Below are positions 24,858-35,800 of a DNA stretch of 64,000 nucleotides, piece after piece. Position 1 is the stretch's first letter. Each line of letters begins with the position of its first letter. The DNA comes from Doris montereyensis (Eukaryota > Mollusca > Gastropoda > Nudibranchia > Dorididae), in assembly GCA_037039925.1 (NCBI GenBank), contig JAXRKP010000054.1, positions 1 to 64,000 on the forward strand, written 5' to 3'. Under the pieces are notes generated by a model. That model was not told the DNA's origin. It was given only the letters and a program-made list of their open reading frames with translations, and searched no databases. The position numbers and the translations under genes are program-made.

Positions 24858-25205
24858 TGGCGACACAGTGTTCTAGAGGTAAGGTGTCTGCCTTTAAACC
24901 AAAAGATCTTGGGTTCATATCCCAACAGGTTTACAAATGTTCTCGAGTTTTCCAGGTAAAACTCACGCTCTGTACATTCAGGTAGGTGGTTACACACCTA
25001 GTCCTATCAGAGATGGATGATACAAAGGAAGTCATGTGTTGCAGATCACATTCACAGCACTCTGTGCACATTTTAGATCTTTTGGCTATTAACAGAGCAG
25101 TTCGAGCTAAATTTACTAGAACAAAAATTCTACAAAAAAACCCTGAGATCATCAGATCACCTTTGCTTTCGTTGAATGAGGATAATCAAAATGAAATATC
25201 AAATA
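24858..25205 (+). mobile_element. tRNA-derived SINE (family S2), diverged copy
   Basis: Head with GTTCTAGAGGTAAGGTGTCT and a B-box-like GGGTTCATATCCC (24,911-24,923). The body contains CAGGTAGGTGGTTACACACC, CACTCTGTGCACATTTTAGA and ACCCTGAGATCATCAG. It aligns end to end with the neighbouring copy at 25,318-25,640. Confidence 0.78.
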
Positions 25206-25261
25206 GCATTCCATGATGAAAAGAGAGCACACTTGAAGCATCTACACTCCAAGGACATATT

Positions 25262-25317
25262 ATTTGTTTGTTTATAAAACTTCTTTGTATTTGTCTTGCC
25301 TATGTTCCTATGGGGAA
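25262..25317. mobile_element. Remnant arm of the fold-back tRNA-loop element
   Basis: CTTTGTATTTGTCTTGCCTA and TGTTCCTATGGGG match the right arm of the element at 3,316-3,352 (CTTGTGTTTGTCTCGTCTTT, GTTCCTATGGGGC). CCTATGGGGAA also recurs after the SINE, at about 25,641. Confidence 0.55.
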
Positions 25318-25640
25318 AGGGATTTAGTAGTTCGGACGCAAGGTGTCAGCTTCTCAACCAAAAGACAGTGGGTTCGAGCCCCGCCAAAGGCTGAAAAATA
25401 TTCTCAATCTTTTTCGAACAAAACCTCCCCCCCTGGTACAGGTAGGTGGATCAACACCTAGTCCCATGGGAGACGGATGATGAAAAGGAGGTCCTGTGTG
25501 CAGATAACAACACTCTGTGCGCGTTAAAGATCCCTTGGCTATTTACAGGAGTCCGAGGAAAATTAAAAATCCTACCACTACCATAAACCCCGAGATCACC
25601 TTAGTTGTGGATGTGGATAAATCAAATCAATCAATCAAAC
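25318..25640 (+). mobile_element. tRNA-derived SINE (family S2), better-preserved copy
   Basis: The tRNA-like head shows an A-box region TTTAGTAGTTCGGACGCAAG and a good B-box GGGTTCGAGCCCC (25,370-25,382). The body includes GGTAGGTGGATCAACACCTA, CACTCTGTGCGCGTTAAAGA, TCCCTTGGCTATTTACAGGA and ACCCCGAGATCACC. It ends in an AATCAATC tail. Confidence 0.82.
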
Positions 25641-26403
25641 CTATGGGGAATCAATTTATTTGTTTTATATCCTGTTTTCATTTTGATTTTCCAACTATGC
25701 CCCTTTCATCAAATTCATGCCTCTCCTCTTTTGCTAAAAATTGTGATGTGTTTCACTGTATGAGTTAGGTTGTTTTTTATTTCTTCATCTTACAATTCAA
25801 TCTTGTTCCATCTTCTTTGTACTCTCCCCCACCCCTATATCTAAAATTGATTTTGCAAGTTTAGAGAACTAGAATTTGTCTCTTGAAATATTCTTACCGG
25901 CCGGATATGTCGCACTATAAAACAAGTCGATCTAACTAGTTTCTTTAGTTCGAAATAATATACCCGAAAACGAAACTAAACTTGTATAGCACACCAGGGT
26001 AGGCACTTTTGATTATACGTCCAATAAGACATGATGTGCTGCTATCGTCGAATTCGGTAGACATGATTGAACATCGTTTCACTTATATTTTTCATGAAAT
26101 CTTGCAACAGCTGCTTGGTGACAGTTATTGAACAAATGTTTAGATTACTTTATTATTTTAAACCATGATACTTTATCAACGATATCTTCATATTTGACTT
26201 TGAGGAAGACCAACCTAGGATGGTCATGATTGTTTCACTGAAGTTGATTTAGTTATTTAAAATGTTTCTTCAGTCTTTTCTTTCATGAGTTCTTTCATGC
26301 CATACCAAAGTATGTTCCTACGAATATGCGAAGAGGATAAGTGAAAAAGAGAAGTAAAGGTGAGAGATTGAAATTGAATATAGGATTGCAATGCTCATAG
26401 ATT

Positions 26404-26448
26404 TATAATAATAATAATAATAATAATAATAATTTATGAATAATAGAT

Positions 26449-26527
<79 letters not shown>

Positions 26528-26551
26528 TGATAATAATAATAATAATAATAG
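26404..26551. repeat. AAT trinucleotide microsatellite
   Basis: AAT/ATA triplets in two blocks (26,404-26,433 and 26,451-26,551) about 240 bp upstream of the EIF3K start. Confidence 0.95.
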
Positions 26552-26787
26552 TCAGTCTTCATTGACAAGCATGCTCATAAAACAGAGGACGTTATGAGAG
26601 ATCAACACTGATCACAAATAAATCATAGAGGGCATTGAAATGACAAGTAAATTTAAAATTAAAGAGAGAAAAAAATTTCTCTCAATCTTAATAAATGGAA
26701 AGAGACACTTTACATGTTTTTCTAGTTGATTTGATTTCATACTGTTATCCTCCATTACTCCATTCTCTCTCGTCGCAGTGATTCAAG

Positions 26788-26839
26788 ATGGCAGAAGCAA
26801 TGCGTGCAACTGTCGCATCCTTTTGAAGGGAATTGACAG
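26788..26839 (+). CDS. EIF3K: EIF3K exon 1, with an apparent 1-nt deletion
   Basis: The ATG frame reads [11 protein letters not shown] and then hits TTT TGA. The frame needed for exon 2 reads LLKGIDR up to the donor GTATGT. Human eIF3k has MRANVGKLLKGIDR here, so one T is missing from the TTTT run at 26821-26824. This is either a sequence error or a real lesion. Confidence 0.85.
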
Positions 26840-29800
26840 GTATGTTTATCAGACCTCCTATTTGTAATTTCCAATTCTTTATCTCCAGTGTATTGCTCTA
26901 CTTGGCAAAGTCCCTCATCATCAAACCATTGGGTTGTTTTTTTCAATAGATCAAGATCCTTAGATTGACTGACCGATATGGTACGGTACCACCGGTACCG
27001 GCTGATGATGTGTTGTTTAATTTATTATTTAGTTAGATCTATAGATCTAGAGTCTAGATCCAGATCTAGCTACAATGGAATAATCGCTCTTTAGCACCGC
27101 CAAAATTTCACTTTGAATACGATTACAAACCCAGTTTATGTTCAATACTGGGTATGGTCCCAATACTCATACTGCCAATACTCCAATAGCCCCCTTTCAC
27201 TTTCTCATGCTCCTCGATCGCTAGAGCGAAGTACGACATGTTGTGGAGAGCCTCTGACTCTAACGTGTGTCTTCTCCAGTCGTTGCCCAATTATTACTCC
27301 CACTTTAGCCGTAACACTGCTGACCATAGACAATAAATGAAGTTGAAATTTGAAAATACACTGCGGCGGTGCTAACGGCTAGCTAAAGTGGGAGTAATAA
27401 ATAGAGAGATGACTGACTTGGGAAGATGACTTAGAAACACAAGAACCCCCACACTTTCCTCAAGAACAGGATAAAACTGAGAAACAGAATCAGGAGGTAG
27501 CCTAAAATAATATTATTATTATTCCCCGCCATCGGGAAACAAGAATTGCATTGATCAGCTATTTTGAAGAAGGCAGACACAAGGAGTACAAATATATTCA
27601 AATATCGACATGGGATCACTTTCTTTTAATAGACCACCCCCCCCCCTCTCCTCAGGATTAGCTATGAAAATCTAATATAAGAAAAATGTATCTCTCAAGT
27701 CTCATTCCCAGAGTTAGGCCGAGAGGGGATGGGACCACAGAACAGAGATGTAATGTAGGCCTCGCGGAGTGGCGAAAGTGAGGAGAGAGAGCACCGCCAA
27801 GTGTCCAACTTGCAACGGTCATTTCAGTATAAAAAAATTCTGACTCGATCACGGAGGCTTGTGAGAAGTGATAGGAAGGGGAATCAGTATCAGCCCTGAG
27901 TCGGCGAAAGAGAGTGATCACAGTGTTTTTTCAGTGAGTCAGGTCGGTGATTCACTGCAGACAGTATCGTTTAACTATTTTCAAGCTTGATATTGCCTGA
28001 CGGTGTTTAAATGCGATTATGCCATTATAATATTGTAAGTTTGTCAACTTGTGAATCCTTGGAAATATTGTTCAATCATGTTACGAATGGTGGTTGGAAC
28101 ATGGGAGTAATAAATAGGGAGATGGCTTGGAAACACAAGAGCGGAGCTTTTTGTTCTTTGTTTTCATGCAGGGGAGCAAGCCCCCCTGAACCCCCCACAC
28201 TTTCCCCAAGAACAGGATAAAACTGAGAAACAGAACCATCGGGAAACAAGAATTACATTGATCAGCTATTTTGAAGAAGGCAGACACAAGGAGTATAAAT
28301 ATATTCAAATATCGACATGGGATCACTTTCTTTTAATAGACCCCCCCCCCACCCCCCAATGAAAATCTAATATAAGAAAAATAGATTGCCATTTTTCTCT
28401 CATATCTAGATCAAGATACCGAGGCACAAACCAAGCTGCCATTTTGATGTTTTGTTTACGACGGCAGCTGTATTGATCAGCGCTTGTTGTATCCTAGATC
28501 TATACTGTAAATAGGAGGGCTAATGTCAACACAGCTATTTGGATGCCGTGCCTGAGGGATTTAATGTTGCAATGCCAACCTCCAAATTTATCCAGTCTGT
28601 CAGTGTGAAGTCCTTTGTGGAGAATCTCATTCTGAATCCTTGGAAATATTGTTCAATCATGTTACGGATGGTGGTTGGAACATGGTACATGCTTAGTGCG
28701 AACTGAATCATTTAGTGTGGTATAGATCTGTATGCATTGGCAAGATCCAACTAGATTGCATCAATGTCTAGTTTTTCCAATTTTGCTTGTTGAATTGCTT
28801 CCCATATCATTGTGGCATGCTCTAGGCAAACAGGGACTTCAGGAATACCTCCCTTTTGAAGTCATGATGATGTATTCGTTACTGATCAGAACTTTTGTCA
28901 GTCTGTAGGCCATGACAGAGAATATTTCATTCGAGTTTTGCTCTTTTGGGATCATGTACACTCCATCTGCTACCATCCATTGCTCGCTTAGCTTTTCATT
29001 TTTCCATGCTGGGCAGATCATCTTATGTAAGAATGCCAGAATTTTTGGGCTCTCTTGTACAATACATAAGGTATTCCGTTCGGCCCATGTGAGGACTTGG
29101 CTCTGGCCTTTTGGACCACTGACTCAACTTCCTTCAATGAAGGGGTCTACTGCTGAACCTATTTTTAGGTGCTGCAGGCCATATTAAGCCCTCAATTTGG
29201 TCCACTGGTCGATTGCGGTCTGGGTCAAAATATGTCTCCCTCAGAGGTTGTTCAAGTGTCAGTTGATAGGATTCCTGATTTAGGCTGCTCAAATACTTGA
29301 AAGATTCTCTGAAGAATTTGTCATGCTTTCTTTCATTGGTACCTCCTTTTTCTTGCTGTTTCGGCCTTGCTCAGAGCATTATGCTTTAGCTTTAAATCTT
29401 CCCATATCTTTTGCAATCCTTGCTTTTCAAATTCTGAGGCTTGCTTCATAAGTTTTCTTAGATTTTTCTTATGTTATCCATCTCTCTTTGGTGTCTGTTC
29501 TTGTGTATGTGTATCAGGGTGTGGGAGCGATAGTAAAAAAAAAAAAAAAATGGTGGGGTGGTGCTTTTAGGCATTGTGGGTATTTCCGACCATGGTACAC
29601 TCCTGGGTTCCCATTTTAGGCGAGAACATCTCGCTTGTTTTACTAAAATCTGAGTCCTTTCGACTGTCACTTGAACCTATTTTATTTTCTCTCGGTTTGT
29701 GGAGTCGCAATCCAAGTCATCAGTCTTTTTTCATCACGCCATCATAATGTGCCAATTTATGAACTTTTTAGGGATAGCTCACAATGTTCAGCAGTTCAGT

Positions 29801-32800
29801 GTATACAATTATTGGCATAGTCGCACTTTAGCTACGCCACGTAATAATAATATGACATTAATCATGAAACACATGCCATCATCATCACTTCATTTCCATT
29901 GCATCATTCTCATCAGCTGTAATAAAAGTGAGGAGGTTGGGGTGATGGGTCATACAGACCTGCCAACTTCCCGAAATGATCGAGAAATTCTCATTTTCCG
30001 AGAAGACGGTTAAGAGAAAAATATTCACTGAGAAATAAAGATTGCCAATTTTAAAATCTATGAAGCTTTTCAGTACGGATCACTTCCTGAAAAGGAATTT
30101 TTAAAACCTGCTAATACTGTTGTAGGCCTAAACTACGGTTCTAGAAGAGGAGTGCGAGAGAGGCCCTTCCTCTGGTAACTTCAATCACTATGCTGCATTT
30201 CCAACCACAGTGCCGGTCAGACAGTGTAGAGTGTCCTTTAGCGTTTGAATCCTAAACCTGGATACTTCTGAAATTTCCAAAGCTGTCATCTGTAGAGTTT
30301 TTCATGGTGGATTAATACTAGATCTAGTTTGTTTTATTCTGACTATTTATGATTGTATATGTGGGGGTTCAGATAAAGCTATCATCGATAAGTTTGTACT
30401 TTAAATTAATCACTCTTTCATTATCTTAATATTATTTATTAAACCGTTGGACTTTGACGGTAATGCATTTCTACACAGTGGCCCCCTCACGTACAGGTAC
30501 TGAAAATTTCGTCTTGAGTTTTCCTAATTTGGTCTGAAGGAGGTTAGCAGGTCTGGTCATGTGTCATTGTTAATTCCTCACTTGTATCATCATTCTATAG
30601 TTCACTTTGTTCTATTTCTGTTATTTTATTGCCTTTTCGTTTTCTGTCCTCTCCATCACAGATATAACCCAGAAAATCTTCAGACTTTGGAACGTTATGT
30701 GGACATGCAAGCCAAAGAGAATACATATGATCTGGAGGCAAATTTAGCTGTTCTTAAATTGTAAGTTGTTTCACTGCACATTTTTGTCATAGTGAATCAA
30801 GCATGCTGATAATATTTTAGTTAAAGTTTGAAAACTTGAATTTCCCCATGAAAATGTGTCCTTTGAAAATGTTTTAGCAGACAACATTTTATTTAAAGGT
30901 ACAGTTTCGTACCTTTACTATCATGGTTTATCATTCATTCTGTACACATGTTGAGAAATGTTTTAGTGATGAAAAAATAAGATTTGATATATATAAAAAA
31001 TACTGTATGAGCCTTTCTCAAAAATGTGACATCGAAAGTAATATTGCGAATTGGTTGTCATCTTAATGTGACTGCACTATGTGATCTTAATGTGACTGAA
31101 CTATGTTTAATACTATTCTCTTCTGTTGAAGGTCACTCATTTATTCTTTCAGCAATTCTAATATTACATAATCATAGCTGCCACCTGTATGTAAAAGTAT
31201 ATATTTAGTGTATTTTCTTGGATTTGAGTCCTTAAGTTCGTATTTATCTTGAAAAGTATATGTATATGAGGGAAAACTGTGGGTTTTTTTATAAACCCTA
31301 TGTGAACAACAGAGAGATTGGGGTGAAAGTTCAAAGACATCATTCCTTAAAGAAGGTCAATAAAATTATCAATGTTTTCTGGCATTTTACGGGCCTCCAT
31401 AATTGAAAATTATTTCATTAGTGAGGAAAGAAATATATTTCTTTTCCTTAGTTTTTAAACTATTTTTAATATCCTTTTACGCCCAATCGATGAATTAATA
31501 TTTATTAAGAACAACGAAGGCCTGCATGTGTGTTTGATATCCTTTTTGTTTATTATATTTCAAACTTATTTTTGTTCTTTTAAATAAAACACTGTTCAGG
31601 TTTTTTCATCTCTGTAACTCTTCATCACAGATATCAATTCAACCCAGATTTACACCAAACTGCAGTGACAGCTCTGATCATGTTGAAGGCACTTACCAAC
31701 CTCCCTCACTCAGACTTTATCCTGTGTAAATGTCTGATTGAAATCAGCAGGGTAATATTTCATTCTCCATTTAATGATAAAAATCTTTTCTTTTCTTTTT
31801 TTTACGTTTTTGACAATTATTCATGTTATATCTACTTGAATTATTTGACCTCTGAGTTTTACAGTCATGTGACATAAAAATCCGCTTGGAGCTACCCATT
31901 TCATTACACACTGTGTTTGCGCTTCACTTTTCCTGGACGGTTCTTACATCAGCACGCGGGGTTGGCTGGTTCATGTTTTTCGTGCTGTGTTATGGTGTGA
32001 CAATCCATGTAATTTTATAATTTATGATGTTTAGACGTTAAACGTAATATTCTGAAAAAGTTTTGTTAATAAGGCAAGTAAAATATTTGAGTTTGGAAGA
32101 GCTGCCTCAAAGCCATTTCAATCAAAAAGCAAAATACGATTAGCGCCTGTGGTATTTTTGCATAAGAGTAGCCACTGCCATGCTTCTTCTACAATCACGT
32201 CTAACTTACAACATATTGCTTCGTTCTAGCATCAATAACACACCCTAAACGCCACACTGTTTACAGAAGACACCATTTAAGTATTAAAGGGGTGGTCAAG
32301 ACAGTTCACTTTAATAAAATCCTTTCTTACTCAGAAGGGTCTGTTCTTCACATCTTGCAACTATTTGGATTCTACCAAGATTGGCTGACCAATCAGAAAG
32401 CTAGTTTTTAAACTTTATTTGAGTCAATAAGTGGAAATACAATGAAAATAGACACGTTTTGATGGTATCCCCAATCCACACAGAAATATCTGGCCTTCGC
32501 GCCCCGCAGTCTGTAGGAGGAAGACTGCAAGATTCCACCTTCACACTACACTGTTTGTTGGGGCAGGGCGGAAATACCCGGCCGCCACACCACAGGTGTT
32601 AATGCATGAATTTTCTCCACCCAAATATTTCTTTTCTTAATCCTTAAAATGTTTCTCTTTGAGTTTTGATTTTATTGTCAATGGCGATAATGGGACTACG
32701 AAAATATAACTGGTTTTCCCAATTACCGACTATTACGTATAGAATAAGGTCACCAGCTGAACTGTGTAGATGTAATAATCGAGTGCCAGCTATGATATAC

Positions 32801-35800
32801 GCTTCATATAACTTCACAACTGGTAATGCTGATATGATGTTACTCTCAAATAGATGATTAGACTGATGGCAGCAACAGGCCCAGGTCTACTTGACACAAC
32901 CGTCAATCTCATCTTTTCCTATTTCTGTGGGCTTTTTCTTCTTTTTTTTTTTAAAGACTATTACCTACAGTATGTTGACATATACGCATTTACTTAGCAA
33001 CTGTGTTTTAGATTATTACAATTCTCCTTTTCGATTCTGAGTACAGTCACAGATTTATATCTTTGTCTCCCTTTAGTTGCAAGAGGAACCCATCGTGAAG
33101 GTATTGAAACTGGCTGAATGCTTAGAAACTGCCAACTTCCAATTATTTTGGGTATGTACAGTGCTATGTTAAATCATGTGCAGTAGTCGCTGGATAATGG
33201 CACGTTACCTAACTGCACAAATGCACGCTGATTGCAGATGACCAAAATTTTTAAATTTAATAAATATCCATAAATGTACGCCAAGTATACATAATTGCAC
33301 GCACAAAACTGACGTTTGTGAAATAATTTGCCCTCTACGCATTGAAACCCAAAAAAAAGAGAGAGAGAAAGACAGGGAAGATCAAGTCTAGATGGGGAAA
33401 GCCTTGGGACACGCCTAAACTGTGGTGTCCTCACCTTGTACTATCGATGCACGCTCGTTGCGCATCTTGCCTGAGCCTAATGTGCGCTCCATAGAACAGA
33501 TTTTCGTGTCACTAACACGCAGAATGATTGTGATTATAATTGTGGAAAACACAAAAGAGTAAAATAATAAATATATAACCATTCACGTTGTGACGTCTCT
33601 ACACAGTCTGTCCTGGCACATGGCGTAAATGCCAACAGGAGTAGCCAATGCAATTAATCACACTTACATGAGTTACTTCGTGAGCTTCCCATGTCTGCAT
33701 AGTTAGCGCAATTGCACGCTTTTCTCTTCTCCTAAAAAGTTTGTAATTATCCAGCGACTACTGTATGTATATGATATGTTTTTTTGACTTTGTAATGTAG
33801 TTTTTTTTAAAGTCAAAAGCTTTTAGTTTTAGAAGTGTATTTTTTTGTCCTAATTTTCGAGTATGTATGTGGTCTTTGGTTTATTTCATTTTTCCATGGT
33901 ACAATATTAGTTGGTGTATTACTGGTCTGATTTCTTCAATCTAAGATTTGAAATTTCCAACAGATATCACTGATGGAAGATCCTGATCTTCTTATTGGCA
34001 TTGTGGGTTTCGAAGACTCAATACGAAAATGTAAGTTGTTTTGAGAAAAAATGTATGGATGCAAATTGAGTTTCATACTACACTCAGTTAGGACATATAT
34101 CTAGTTCCCTTTTAAGATTAATGTAAGATAATCAGTCCATAATTTTCATTGTGAGTCAACATTGTGTCATTTATTGATATTCACTCTTTTATTAATTTTT
34201 ATATTGTGCATATGTTAAAACTGAGTCTTTAGCAATCGGTGGATTGATTTCACATTTGCAGTCATAACAATTAGCAAATGCATCCTTGTGTGTGTCCCTT
34301 GGGTAATCTGAGTCTGAAAAATGTTTAAGATTTAGCATTTTTGGGTGGATATATAATATAACTGCATAAAGTACAAATTTTGTGTAGGGACTTTTTTATC
34401 TGATTGAGTTCATCTTTTCTTTTTCATTCCAGTTGTATGCCATGTAGTTGCAACTACATACCAGTCAATCAAAAAGGAAAAATTGAGGCAACTTTTGGGC
34501 AACATCTCAGGTTTGTGTTACACATATCACCATGATTTGATCTTTAATTCTCATAAATATTGATTCATTCTACATGGGTAACCATATTATCACATTGATT
34601 TCATCTTTAATTCTCATAAATATTGATTCATTCTACAGGGGTTGGAAAATCTGATAGTTTTTTTTTATTGTGAGCTACTGGCATGAATTTGTAGGAGAGA
34701 AAGGAAAATTAAATCTCACACTTGGTCTTTCCGTAGGTTATTATATTGATTCATGATTTGATCTTTAATTTCATAAATATTAATTCATTCTACACACTTG
34801 GTCTTTGATTTCAGTTGTGTAATTCTCATAAATATTGATTCATTCTGAGGATGCTAAGGAATTTTTTAATGCCATCATTCACCATTTTTTTATTGTGAGC
34901 AGTTACAGACCTTGATGAATTTGTCCAGGATTGTGTTCGTCTACCTCTATCTCCCTTTCCATTGTACACTTGATAGATTTGGCTGTTGTCTATACCATCT
35001 GATGCTAAAATATTTTTAGCTGCCATCATTCACCATTCCTGTACAGACCTTGATGTCTGTTGTCCAGCATTGTGTTTTATCTCCCTTTCCGTTTGTGATA
35101 GATTTTAATGTCCCTTTCTAAACGTCTTCATGTAGCTAAAATATTTTAGTTTCCTTGATTTGATTTTATGCAAACATCCAATCTTTCTAAGATTGTTATG
35201 TTGTTAGTGTTGGCTGTCCAGGGAATACATATTGTTCTATAGCATTCTGACTTGAAGGTGTTGATTCTTTTTTCTTCCGCTTTTGGGGTTGCCCATTCTT
35301 CACACTCATAAGTGGCTATTGGAAAAACTACATGTCTTTCAATTCTCAACTTCATGTTACTACATTCGCTTTTCCTTTCTTCCTTTATCACTTCACATTC
35401 TTCTACCCTCCATTTCTTTGAGGTTTGTCATAGTTAGTCTGTTCCCCATTTCATTCAAGGAGCTATTGTTTTGTTTCGAACCTGGCCCCTAGATATTTGA
35501 AATGCCTCACAGTTTCAATTTATTGGCTGTTTCTTTGTTTTCTTTACATTTAATATTTAACATGGAATCTCTGTTTTTTATGAGGCGTTGTAGCTGAACC
35601 ATAGTGTTGTGAGCTCGTAAAAGGTTATGATATTTGCTTTACCGTTGCATTTAGAGTTAAACAACATATATAGCAAGCTGTCTCATTGGAACATGAGCTG
35701 TTGTGTTGAAAGGAAGGGAGTTAGTTTTCATTTTTGGTAAAGATAGTTGACAATTGTTATTTTAGCTGTGCCACCTGTTAGTTATGTATTTAATAATGCA

